From positions 1-26,071 of the IMG/VR virus record IMGVR_UViG_3300032267_000076: a DNA stretch of 26,071 bases, one strand, 5' to 3'. Below are positions 16,631 to 23,300 of the stretch, one piece after another (the stretch's first letter is position 1; every line of letters starts with the position of its first letter). The position numbers and the translations under genes are program-made. Origin of the DNA: a virus. The notes under the pieces are model-generated. The model did no database searches and was not told the DNA's origin. It saw nothing but the letters and a program-made list of their open reading frames with translations.

Positions 16631-16972
16631 ATGGGTCACTATGCAAAAATAGAAAACGGAATCGTCACACAAGTAATTGTTGCTGACGGACCAGACTGGT
16701 GTGAAAAAAACCTAGGTGGTGAGTGGGTTCAAACCTCTTACAACACATTTGGTGGAGTTCACTCAAGCGGTAAACTTCCTATCCACAAAAACTATGCAGG
16801 TATTGGATATACATTTGATGGTATTGGCTTTGCTGCACCTCAACCTTATCCTTCTTGGACAAAGAACTCAGATACTTACCTATGGGAAGCACCAGTTGCT
16901 AAGCCAGTAGATGACAAGTTCTATCGTTGGGATGAAGATACAACATCTTGGGTTGAGATTCCTGCGCTTTAA
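16631..16972 (+). CDS. Conserved marine/freshwater phage protein, cyanophage-like
   Basis: A 113-residue protein starting MGHYAKIENGIVTQVIVADG. The segments WVQTSYNTFGGVH, HKNYAGIGYTFD, PQPYPSWT, and FYRWDEDTTSWVEIP make up a pattern I know from cyanophage and other aquatic phage genomes, where it is an uncharacterised structural or fibre-associated protein. It is rich in Trp, Tyr and Pro, so likely a small beta structure. It begins immediately after the preceding stop and is the last gene before a strong terminator, so it belongs to the fibre transcript. Function is not established; its conservation across phages of different host phyla suggests an exchangeable part. Confidence 0.75.
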   Translation: MGHYAKIENGIVTQVIVADGPDWCEKNLGGEWVQTSYNTFGGVHSSGKLPIHKNYAGIGYTFDGIGFAAPQPYPSWTKNSDTYLWEAPVAKPVDDKFYRWDEDTTSWVEIPAL

Positions 16973-16990
16973 GTTTTAACAATTATTAAT

Positions 16991-17014
16991 AGCCCCGCTT
17001 CGGCGGGGTTTTTT
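16991..17014 (+). terminator. Intrinsic terminator with TTCG loop
   Basis: CCCCGC (16993-16998), loop TTCG, GCGGGG (17003-17008), extended by two weaker pairs, and a run of six T ending at 17014. A UUCG tetraloop on a GC stem followed by a U tract is a textbook rho-independent terminator. It separates the fibre genes from the lysis genes. Confidence 0.9.
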
Positions 17015-17031
17015 ATTTAAAGGAGATATAA

Positions 17032-17238
17032 ATGGACAGATTAAAGTTAACAACAAAACAAAAGGCAATACTTAAGTCATACCTTCGTGGTGTGCTAGTT
17101 TCATTCTTAGGATTCTTAGCAAGCAATGAACTTGGATTAGATCCAATTGTATCTATTGCTATTGCTGCTATTGCTGGTCCAGCTGCCAAAGCATTGGACA
17201 AGACAGAATCCGAATACGGCATAGGTTCTAAAGAGTAG
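17032..17238 (+). CDS. Small membrane protein, holin candidate
   Basis: A 68-residue protein with a strong ribosome site (AAAGGAGATATA). A basic N-terminus (about 1-17, several Lys/Arg) is followed by two hydrophobic stretches: about 20-31 (GVLVSFLGFLAS) and about 38-53 (PIVSIAIAAIAGPAAK), separated by a short turn (NELGLD), then a charged tail. A short protein with two membrane segments encoded two genes before the endolysin fits a holin, which permeabilises the inner membrane to time lysis. Its stop overlaps the GTG start of the next gene. The first stretch is short for a membrane span, so the topology is uncertain. Confidence 0.65.
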   Translation: MDRLKLTTKQKAILKSYLRGVLVSFLGFLASNELGLDPIVSIAIAAIAGPAAKALDKTESEYGIGSKE

Positions 17239-17432
17239 TGACTACCAACGAATGGGCTGGTATCGCAGTAGCGGTAACCACAATAGTCGCCAGCTTTGCT
17301 GGCTCGGTTCGTTGGCTAGTAAAGCATTACCTTAATGAACTTCGTCCGAACGGAGGCGCAAGCCTTCGTGATTCTGTTGACCGACTAGAACGACAGGTTG
17401 AGGAAATAGTAAAAATTCTAATACAAAGGTAA
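17238..17432 (+). CDS. Small one-span membrane protein, second holin-like protein
   Basis: A 64-residue protein starting at GTG that overlaps the previous stop (TAGTG). Residues about 5-28 are hydrophobic (WAGIAVAVTTIVASFAGSVRW), followed by KHYLNELRPNGG and an amphipathic helix likely to form a coiled coil (LRDSVDRLERQVEEIVKIL). Proteins of this design lie next to lysins in many actinobacterial phages and are usually annotated as holins. Here it could be the holin, with the preceding protein as partner or antiholin, or the reverse. It ends two bases before the endolysin start. Confidence 0.65.
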   Translation: MTTNEWAGIAVAVTTIVASFAGSVRWLVKHYLNELRPNGGASLRDSVDRLERQVEEIVKILIQR

Positions 17433-17434
17433 CA

Positions 17435-17890
17435 ATGAATTTAATTGAAATAGCAAAGTCACAAATAGGTTATACAGAAAAAGGAAACAACGACACAATC
17501 TATGGCAAATGGTTTGGTGCTAACAACCAACCATGGTGTGCTTCATTTGTATCTTGGTGCTTTAACGAGGCGGGAGAACTTGCCAAAGTAACTGCACAAA
17601 ATGGCAAGGGGTTTGCTTCTTGCGCCGTTGGATTAAAGTGGTTTACTAAACGAAACAAATTAATTCCAGTAGGTCAAGCTAAAGCAGGAGACATAGTCTT
17701 CTTTCAATTTGATGATGATGCAGAGCCAGATCATGTTGGAATAGTTAAATGGAATAATACTGCTTTAAAGTATTTAAATGTTATTGAAGGTAATACAAGT
17801 AGTGGAAAGACTGGCAGTCAATCAAATGGAGATGGCGTGTATCTTAGACGACGTTCATACTCTTTAGTGATGGGCGTAGCTCGTCCTTAA
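17435..17890 (+). CDS. CHAP-domain endolysin
   Basis: A 151-residue cell-wall hydrolase consisting of one CHAP domain. Catalytic Cys35 lies in WCASFVSW, catalytic His100 in DHVGIV, and a likely third polar residue in VIEGN (Glu118/Asn120). CHAP enzymes cut peptidoglycan as amidases or endopeptidases; which bond is cut cannot be told from this sequence. AGDIVFF (84-90) is also typical. There is no signal peptide and no separate wall-binding domain, so export would rely on the holin candidates encoded just upstream. Its length is close to the minimum for an independent CHAP lysin. Confidence 0.88.
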   Translation: MNLIEIAKSQIGYTEKGNNDTIYGKWFGANNQPWCASFVSWCFNEAGELAKVTAQNGKGFASCAVGLKWFTKRNKLIPVGQAKAGDIVFFQFDDDAEPDHVGIVKWNNTALKYLNVIEGNTSSGKTGSQSNGDGVYLRRRSYSLVMGVARP

Positions 17891-17906
17891 ATAGTTAGGG
17901 AAAATA

Positions 17907-19814
17907 GTGGCAACTACCAATAAGTATCTTAAAGGTGATTTGCCTATTGCGATCAGCACCAATATTCCTACTGCGTTGGTTAGATACCAACGTGAGGATT
18001 TCGCTGCTAGTTATGCTATAGGTAATACTCCTTGGCTTTCTGCTGCTTCGGATAATAATAAAATTTCTAGAATTACTACGACATACCAGAAGGAACGTAT
18101 TGACCAAAGCGCAACTGCTGGTGAGCAGTCGCTATCTAACTGGTGGTTAAGATCTGCGACCTCATGGCACCATGGTGCAGGCGAAAGATATTATGACGCA
18201 GAAGCATCTGATCTATATAGATTCTATGAATCAAACAACATAGATCCTTGGACTCTTGGCGAGCTTTCGTTATTGCCAGCAACCACACAATTAAGTACAG
18301 CAGCAGCATCTTACCCAGCAACTGTATCAGGTGGTACATTTTTTATATCAGGTGGTAACGTAAGTTTTTACAATGGTAGTACAACTACATCCACATCTTT
18401 GGCTACATCTACAACCGCACAGGTATTAACATCAGATGGAACCTTTGCAATTGTTGGAGCTAACAATGGTATATATCAAGTAAGCACAGCGTTGGCTGTA
18501 ACTAAATTATATAACAAACCAGCAGCCCATACATCTATAACAGTTCAGACTATTGCCTATGTTAAAGATAGAATTATTGCTGGAGTTATGCATGACTCTG
18601 TTGATATGCATGTATATGAATTAGGTAGGAACCCAACCTCTCCTCCAGTTAATATGACTAGTGGTCAGGAAAGATATGATTTCGCAAACACATCTTTAAC
18701 TTTTAATTCAATTAGTGAACTACCTGGATCTATTATTGTTGGCTATACACAAGGTGCCGTATCAAGAATCCAATCTTATACAATGAATGCTACCTCTGCA
18801 GTAGCTGCAATTAACGACCCTGTCGTTATTGCAGAATTGCCTAGGGGTGAATCTTTAAATCAAATCCGAGTTTACTTAAATGAGTTTGTTGTTCTTGCTA
18901 CATCTAAAGGTATTCGTGTAGGTACAGTTGGAACAGATGGTACATCATTTACATATGGACCTCTTAATGTTACTGGTAATGTATCTGACCTAGCCTTTGA
19001 CCAGTCTTATATATACGGAACTAGATCTGAAACCGTATCTGGGTCTACTGGATTGTGGCGAATTAACCTAGGTCAAGCCGTAGGTAATGGCTATGCCTAT
19101 GCATCTGATTTAGTTATTGATAGTAGTTCACCTAACGGTGTTGCATTTATTGGTACAACAGGACAAAAACTTATTACATCATCTACTGGTGTGTGGATTG
19201 AATCTGCCACAGTTAAAGCAGCATCTGGTTATTTAAAGTCTGGCTGGATTAGATGGGGTACTAGTGAAAGAAAACAACCAGTATCTTTATTGATTAACTC
19301 TGAGGCAGACACTGGCGGTACATTAGGTTTTACTGTAGAAGACCAAGATGACCAGCTTATAACTATTGGTTCTACTCCCCTTGGTATGAGCACTGAGATT
19401 ACTTTAGCTGGCTATGTTGAACCATCAGATCACTTTGAAATTACATTTAACCTTACTAGAGATTCATCTGATACTACTAAGTCACCTTTATTAGAAGAGT
19501 GGCAGATACGTGCATTACCTGCACCACAAAGATCTAGAACGTTAACTGTTCCATTACTTTGTTATGAAGAGGAGCGAGACCCTAATGGCAATACCAGAAT
19601 CTCAATACCGTGGGAACGGATTAGTTATTTGGAACGCATTGAACAAAATGGAGGAGCGGTACTCTACCAAGACTTTTCTAACGGAGAAGAAAGAATCTGT
19701 GTTATCCGTGCTATTCAATTTGAGCAAGTCTCACCTCCCACTTTTGCGAGCGGGTTCGGAGGAATAGTAACTATTCAGTTACAGACTATTGATACTGAAC
19801 AAATTATTTCTTAA
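17907..19814 (+). CDS. Large beta-rich tail protein, nozzle-like candidate
   Basis: A 635-residue protein starting at GTG with an AGGG ribosome site six bases upstream. Residues about 80-110 contain NWWLRSATSWHHGAGERYY, followed by LYRFYESNNIDPWTLGELSL, which I recognise from actinophage minor tail proteins. Residues about 130-460 form repeated beta blades (for example KLITSSTGVWIES), consistent with a beta propeller. The C-terminal part contains a sandwich-like domain and SFNLTR-like strands, ending with acidic segments. T7 gp12 (nozzle) is a beta-propeller tail protein of similar scale, so a nozzle or distal tail role is possible. The position after the lysin is unusual but occurs in actinophages. 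Family not proven. Confidence 0.6.
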   Translation: MATTNKYLKGDLPIAISTNIPTALVRYQREDFAASYAIGNTPWLSAASDNNKISRITTTYQKERIDQSATAGEQSLSNWWLRSATSWHHGAGERYYDAEASDLYRFYESNNIDPWTLGELSLLPATTQLSTAAASYPATVSGGTFFISGGNVSFYNGSTTTSTSLATSTTAQVLTSDGTFAIVGANNGIYQVSTALAVTKLYNKPAAHTSITVQTIAYVKDRIIAGVMHDSVDMHVYELGRNPTSPPVNMTSGQERYDFANTSLTFNSISELPGSIIVGYTQGAVSRIQSYTMNATSAVAAINDPVVIAELPRGESLNQIRVYLNEFVVLATSKGIRVGTVGTDGTSFTYGPLNVTGNVSDLAFDQSYIYGTRSETVSGSTGLWRINLGQAVGNGYAYASDLVIDSSSPNGVAFIGTTGQKLITSSTGVWIESATVKAASGYLKSGWIRWGTSERKQPVSLLINSEADTGGTLGFTVEDQDDQLITIGSTPLGMSTEITLAGYVEPSDHFEITFNLTRDSSDTTKSPLLEEWQIRALPAPQRSRTLTVPLLCYEEERDPNGNTRISIPWERISYLERIEQNGGAVLYQDFSNGEERICVIRAIQFEQVSPPTFASGFGGIVTIQLQTIDTEQIIS

Positions 19815-20032
19815 TGGATACAAATAAATTATTGACACTTGTTGGACCAGATGAAAGAAGTGAGCTAGTTACGAAGGTTCGTATAGCTCTTAATGTTGCT
19901 GGCGATGATGTGCTTGATGCTCCCCTACAGGAAATGTTAAAAGGGTTGCAGCGTCGTATTGACATCCCAGCAGTCGGGTGCATCAATATAGCCACGCTAG
20001 ATGCGCTCGCAGTTGCTCCACCTGAATGGTAG
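19814..20032 (+). CDS. Small peptidoglycan-binding-like protein (72 aa)
   Basis: A 72-residue protein starting in a TAATG overlap with the tail protein. Residues about 30-67 (DDVLDAPLQEMLKGLQRRID, IPAVGCINIATLDAL) match the pattern of the PG_binding_1 helical module (LxxLQRRxGxPxxGxxxxxTLxAL). The N-terminal half (LLTLVGPDERSELVTKVRIAL) forms additional helices. No catalytic part is present. It may bind the host wall as a virion part or act with the lysin. Module identity is moderate because the sequence is short and degenerate. It is the last gene before a double terminator. Confidence 0.55.
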   Translation: MDTNKLLTLVGPDERSELVTKVRIALNVAGDDVLDAPLQEMLKGLQRRIDIPAVGCINIATLDALAVAPPEW

Positions 20033-20042
20033 GGCTAAGAAG

Positions 20043-20076
20043 AGAGGGGGATCTTAATTGATCCCCCTCTTTTTTT
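20043..20076 (+). terminator. Strong intrinsic terminator of the late operon
   Basis: AGAGGGGGATC (20043-20053), loop TTAATT, GATCCCCCTCT (20060-20070), then six T (20071-20076). An 11-bp perfect stem followed by a U tract, 10 bases after the last late gene stop. Confidence 0.92.
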
Positions 20077-20095
20077 GTTTCCTATTATCTTTCAC

Positions 20096-20116
20096 GGCTC
20101 GCCTGAGCGAGCCTTT
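20096..20116 (+). terminator. Second tandem hairpin terminator
   Basis: GGCTCGC (20096-20102), loop CTGA, GCGAGCC (20107-20113) and a short TTT. It backs up the preceding terminator or insulates the downstream promoter from read-through. Confidence 0.65.
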
Positions 20117-20130
20117 CCCACCCACCACCC

Positions 20131-20158
20131 TTTTACTTTATCAGATTCTTGGTATAAA
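20131..20158 (+). promoter_or_regulatory. Promoter of the replication/takeover operon, extended -10
   Basis: TATAAA at 20153-20158 is preceded by TGG (20150-20152), giving an extended -10 (TGnTATAAA). A weak -35 candidate, TTTTAC or TTTACT, lies at 20131-20137 with a 15-16-base spacer. The site lies after two terminators and before the first gene of the next operon. A start of transcription six to nine bases downstream would fall at 20164-20167, at or beside the GTG start codon at 20167, so the transcript may be leaderless. Confidence 0.65.
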
Positions 20159-20166
20159 TGTGATTC

Positions 20167-20403
20167 GTGTCGCTACCAAATAATGTCAGTTGGTTAGATT
20201 ACTATTCGACTATGAACGAACTTCCTCCTCATAGATCTTATAGCCAGTTATCTACATGGCAGTCCTGCCCACAGAAATACTATCTTAGCAAAATAGCTAT
20301 GGTTCCAGAGAAACCTGCGGTATACCTTGCTGCTGGTTCGGCTGTCCACTCCATGCTGGAGTGGTTAAACCATGAGTTCTATAAGAAGCAACTTGGCAAT
20401 TGA
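20167..20403 (+). CDS. N-terminal half of a split RecB/Cas4-like Fe-S nuclease
   Basis: A 78-residue protein carrying the first part of a PD-(D/E)XK exonuclease: YSQLSTWQSCPQKYYL (25-40), with Cys34 as the expected first ligand of a 4Fe-4S cluster, and AAGSAVHSMLEWL (55-67), containing the GxxxH motif with His61. It stops before the catalytic Asp and Lys residues, which are encoded at 20583-21254 in another frame. It starts at GTG with no ribosome site but right after a -10 element, suggesting leaderless translation; ATG 20212 is an alternative start that keeps the motifs. It overlaps the zinc-ribbon ORF by 32 bases. It may pair with the C-terminal half, or be a remnant of a broken gene. Confidence 0.75.
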   Translation: MSLPNNVSWLDYYSTMNELPPHRSYSQLSTWQSCPQKYYLSKIAMVPEKPAVYLAAGSAVHSMLEWLNHEFYKKQLGN

Positions 20404-20596
20404 CCAGCGTGGTATACCAAGTAATGAGTGTATCAACTGTGGCTCAGACATACAGGTCATTAGAGCAATCTTTAAAGATTACGAACTGGTCATGTGGTTT
20501 CTTGATTCTTTCTGCGCTAACTGCGGTTCTCCTATGACCGCCCCAACACCAGCCGATCACCCTGAGTACAAAGGAGAGACTGATGACTTCCTTTGA
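20372..20596 (+). CDS. Small zinc-ribbon-like protein lying between nuclease halves
   Basis: A 74-residue protein with Cys20-x2-Cys23 (CINCGSD) and Cys48-x2-Cys51 (CANCGSP) separated by 24 residues including a helix (FKDYELVMWFLDSF). Four cysteines in this layout suggest a zinc ribbon. A GGAG ribosome site (20358-20361) lies 10 bases before the ATG. It overlaps the end of the N-terminal nuclease half by 32 bases and the start of the C-terminal half by 14. Its frame differs from both halves, so it is not a simple fused part. The tail is Pro-rich then acidic (HPEYKGETDDFL). Possible nuclease accessory or inserted gene; function unknown. Confidence 0.65.
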   Translation: MSSIRSNLAIDQRGIPSNECINCGSDIQVIRAIFKDYELVMWFLDSFCANCGSPMTAPTPADHPEYKGETDDFL

Positions 20597-21254
20597 TTTG
20601 ACACAGAAGTGGCTTGAGGTATTTAATGATGCCGTCAAGGAGACCGAAGACAAGACAGGTATTCCCTCGACAGAGTGGAAGACGGCTGGACGCAAGACCA
20701 CCTTGCGCCCAGACGGAGAAGATCTATCGTTTTGGCAAAGCGATGGACTCAAGCAGGTAGAGGCATATCAGAAATGGTATGAGTCTTCTGGTTGGCAAAT
20801 TGCTACGATGCCAGATGGTCGTCCTGGAATTGAATGGTCAGCAGATGTTCACTTCGGGGGAACACCAGTTCGATTTATTGTTGATGCGATCTACCAAGTA
20901 GGGGAAGACTTGGTAATCGTTGACTACAAGACAGGTTCTAGGACACCATTCGGTATGATTCAAGCAGGCTTATATGCTGCTGGTATTGAAAAAGCTTATG
21001 GCATTCGCCCCAAGTGGGGAGCATTCTTTATGACAAGATCAGGTTCGCTTGACGATCTAATAGATTTGTCGCACCTAACAGTAGAATATTTTGATTATGT
21101 ATTCGGAGCAATGAACCATTCAGTATTACAAGGATGGTTCCCACCATCCGTAGGCGACTCATGTCGCATGTGTTCATTCCAATCCCAATGCCCAGCCATG
21201 GGTAGTAAAAGTTTCCCATTGAAAATACCAACAACAAAGGGAAAGAAAGGATGA
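20583..21254 (+). CDS. C-terminal half of a split RecB/Cas4-like Fe-S nuclease
   Basis: A 223-residue protein carrying the catalytic part of a PD-(D/E)XK nuclease: Asp101 in FIVDAIY, Asp114 and Lys116 in IVDYKTG, the QAGLYA motif at 127-132, and a Cys194-x2-Cys197-x5-Cys203 cluster (SCRMCSFQSQC). In AddB/Cas4-type nucleases the last three Cys join one N-terminal Cys to hold a 4Fe-4S cluster; that Cys and the GxxxH motif are in the separate protein at 20167-20403. The start is supported by a strong AAAGGAGAG ribosome site. The likely role is DNA end processing during phage recombination or replication, or host DNA breakdown. Its tail is basic (TTKGKKG). Confidence 0.82.
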   Translation: MTSFDLTQKWLEVFNDAVKETEDKTGIPSTEWKTAGRKTTLRPDGEDLSFWQSDGLKQVEAYQKWYESSGWQIATMPDGRPGIEWSADVHFGGTPVRFIVDAIYQVGEDLVIVDYKTGSRTPFGMIQAGLYAAGIEKAYGIRPKWGAFFMTRSGSLDDLIDLSHLTVEYFDYVFGAMNHSVLQGWFPPSVGDSCRMCSFQSQCPAMGSKSFPLKIPTTKGKKG

Positions 21255-21260
21255 ACATAG

Positions 21261-21701
21261 ATGACTGAGTCTAAGTTCTCATACACAGGTAAGCTAAACA
21301 GTACTGACCTATTCACCGTCCGAGGTGACAGTGCTGCTGAGTTTGCTACTAACATGCAAGCTGCAGTTGAAGCAATCAAAGCAGCAACTGAACTACAGAT
21401 CGCCCTTGGTGGTCGTGGTGGCATGACATCAATGGATAAATCAATGCAAGTACTAACTGCTAGTGGGTTAAATCCAACTGTAGTTCCTGCTGGTATTGAA
21501 GTAATCAAAGATAGATACGACAATGAATGGACATATGGTCACCCAGATGCACCTGATCTACCAGATGGTAGAGGTAAGTACGCTAAGAAGAAGGGCGTAT
21601 CGAAAGCAGGCAAGTCTTACATAGGTTGGTTTGATCCAGCTAAGGGACCAAAGCCATTTACTGTTGGCGCAGTAGAAGCAGAAACAATCTGGACTAAGTA
21701 A
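21261..21701 (+). CDS. Conserved actinophage protein next to the nuclease
   Basis: A 146-residue protein beginning with beta strands (KFSYTGKLNSTDLFTVRGDS), then a helix (AAEFATNMQAAVEAIKAAT), a central low-order part with a GGRGG run, and a C-terminal segment rich in Lys/Gly/Asp with SYIGWFDPAKG and AETIWTK. The pattern of a TLFTVRGDSAEEF-like start and a GWF...IW end recalls a small protein commonly encoded next to the RecB-like exonuclease in actinobacterial phages, thought by some annotations to bind single-stranded DNA; I do not regard that as established. No Cys motif is present in this copy. Ribosome site AAAGGA lies about 12 bases upstream. Confidence 0.6.
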   Translation: MTESKFSYTGKLNSTDLFTVRGDSAAEFATNMQAAVEAIKAATELQIALGGRGGMTSMDKSMQVLTASGLNPTVVPAGIEVIKDRYDNEWTYGHPDAPDLPDGRGKYAKKKGVSKAGKSYIGWFDPAKGPKPFTVGAVEAETIWTK

Positions 21702-21704
21702 TCC

Positions 21705-22538
21705 ATGCGTACCTTATTGCAAGTAGTAGGGGTCGAATCTCCAGCAGGGCATGCCCTTCCTGAGATTCTCCCTCAACTCACCAGCAATCAAGTTGTATTC
21801 CGTCAGGCACAATTACACTTGGTTGCAGCGCAACCAGGTGGTGGTAAAACCATGCTTGCTTTATGGTACGCAATTACATCTAAGACTCCAGCATTATATT
21901 TTTCAGCAGACTCTGATTCAAGAACGATAGCCCTTCGTGCTGGTGCAATCCTAATGAATAAATCAGTAACTGATATGGAGAAGATGATGGACTCTGATGC
22001 ATCTGTCTTATTGGAAGATGCACTGGCTGATGGTGCTTCACATGTTCGTTTTAGTTTTGACCCCTCTCCTTCTTTACAAGATATTGAAGAAGAGATTGAA
22101 GCTTGGATTGAACTGCACGGTGCTCCACCATCAGCAATCTATATAGATAATTTAATGAATGTTGCTGCAGTTAGCGACAATGAATGGACAGCATTGCGTG
22201 ATGCAATGTCTGCGTTCCACTACATGGCTAGAGAATATGAATCAGCGTTCATAGTGCTACACCATGTATCTGAAAATGAGAAGATGTCTAAGCCTAACTA
22301 CCCAGCCCCACGTAAAGCTTTAATGGGTAAGGTCTCCGCCTTACCTGAACTGGTACTGAGCGTAGCGTTAGATGCTATAGCCAATGCATACAGAGTTGCT
22401 GTTGTAAAGAATCGCCATGGTAAGGCTGATCCAACGGCAGAAAATTATATAACTTTATCTGTTGAACCAAGTCATATGAGTTTATATAACTCTCCCGCAG
22501 AATTAAACAGGGCAAGGACTTTGCAACAATGGAAGTAG
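21705..22538 (+). CDS. RecA/DnaB-like P-loop ATPase
   Basis: A 277-residue ATPase. Walker A is AAQPGGGKTM (41-50) with Lys48 and Thr49; an acidic-Arg segment follows at SADSDSRTIALRAG; Walker B is the hydrophobic AIYIDNLM near residue 145; a further segment SAFIVLHHVSEN matches the Q/H motif region of RecA-fold ATPases. The DnaB N-terminal primase-binding domain is missing and the length is below that of a full replicative helicase. It may be a stripped-down helicase, a helicase loader or a recombination ATPase. It begins three bases after the upstream stop with no ribosome site, and its end overlaps the next gene by 10 bases, so translation is probably coupled. Confidence 0.78.
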   Translation: MRTLLQVVGVESPAGHALPEILPQLTSNQVVFRQAQLHLVAAQPGGGKTMLALWYAITSKTPALYFSADSDSRTIALRAGAILMNKSVTDMEKMMDSDASVLLEDALADGASHVRFSFDPSPSLQDIEEEIEAWIELHGAPPSAIYIDNLMNVAAVSDNEWTALRDAMSAFHYMAREYESAFIVLHHVSENEKMSKPNYPAPRKALMGKVSALPELVLSVALDAIANAYRVAVVKNRHGKADPTAENYITLSVEPSHMSLYNSPAELNRARTLQQWK

Positions 22539-23047
22539 AACTAACTGAAGATGAGATTATAGATTCACTTAGGTTTATCCACAGGGTAAGACAGAACAAG
22601 AAAGAGTTTGATGTTACGGATCGTAAGTTTGATAAAAATAATTCCTCGTATTCCGTTAATCTTATGGGTAGGTTGGGTGAGGTGGCATGTTCTAGGGTCC
22701 TTGGGATACCGACGGATAAAACGATTACGCCTGGCGGTGATAACGGACACGACCTCATATCAGTATTGGGTAAATCTATACAGGTTAAGACGTCAACATT
22801 ATCGCAATTAATATTTAATGCACCAGAATTATTTATATCTGATGTAGCTGTACTTGTAAAATTTTCTGGGGATAAACAACTTCCACATGTGGATAGTTTG
22901 TTTGATGTAATTGGTTGGACAACACGAGAAAATTTCCTTGCTAATCATTACTTACATGACTACGGTTATGGCACTCGGTTAGTAATGGATGCTAACCAAC
23001 TACAACCGATAGAGGTACTCATCAATGAAATATCCAGACTTCACTAG
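22529..23047 (+). CDS. PD-(D/E)XK nuclease-like protein
   Basis: A 172-residue protein with a nuclease-like core: Glu51 in MGRLGEVACSRVLG, Asp75 in DNGHDLIS, and Gln85-Val-Lys87 in SIQVKTSTL, which together give the E, D and QxK pattern of the PD-(D/E)XK fold. The N-terminal 40 residues are charged and helical. The C-terminal part (about 95-172) is a beta sheet followed by a helix. It could be a phage endonuclease or a restriction-endonuclease relative that has become a repair or packaging enzyme; the substrate cannot be told. It overlaps its neighbours on both sides by 10 and 23 bases. Confidence 0.68.
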   Translation: MEVELTEDEIIDSLRFIHRVRQNKKEFDVTDRKFDKNNSSYSVNLMGRLGEVACSRVLGIPTDKTITPGGDNGHDLISVLGKSIQVKTSTLSQLIFNAPELFISDVAVLVKFSGDKQLPHVDSLFDVIGWTTRENFLANHYLHDYGYGTRLVMDANQLQPIEVLINEISRLH

Positions 23048-23300
23048 TGCAACTTGCAGAGGAATTGGTTTAGAGTTTTTCTTTCAAGAGCATAACAATG
23101 CTACAAGTAGTGAAGAACGGAAAGCTAAATCAATATGTAAGGAGTGTCCAGTAATGCAAGCTTGTTTAGAATGGGGTCTTGCCCATGAGTCACACGGTAT
23201 ATGGGGTGGCACCTCTCCGAGAGAGAGAATGCGAATCAGAAAAAAACTTGGTATAGAAGTTAAACAAATATTGGTGAGTCATTATGTTAATGTCAAATAA
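23025..23300 (+). CDS. whiB: WhiB-family Fe-S transcription regulator
   Basis: A 91-residue WhiB-like protein. The four cluster ligands are Cys11, Cys38, Cys41 and Cys47 (C, then CKECPVMQAC), followed by the diagnostic turn GIWGG (58-62) and TSPRERMRIRKK, the basic region. WhiB proteins bind a 4Fe-4S cluster and interact with the primary sigma factor of Actinobacteria; phage-encoded copies can redirect host transcription. It starts within the end of the preceding nuclease gene with a GAGG ribosome site. It is a strong marker of an actinobacterial host because the family is essentially confined to them and their phages. The Trp after the cluster (Trp50) is also typical. Confidence 0.95.
   Translation: MKYPDFTSATCRGIGLEFFFQEHNNATSSEERKAKSICKECPVMQACLEWGLAHESHGIWGGTSPRERMRIRKKLGIEVKQILVSHYVNVK

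Noticed and set aside
20167-21254. Programmed frameshift joining the two nuclease halves
   Set aside because: About 180 bases separate them, occupied by an ORF in a third frame, and the second half has its own strong ribosome site. No slippery heptamer was evident at the end of the first half.
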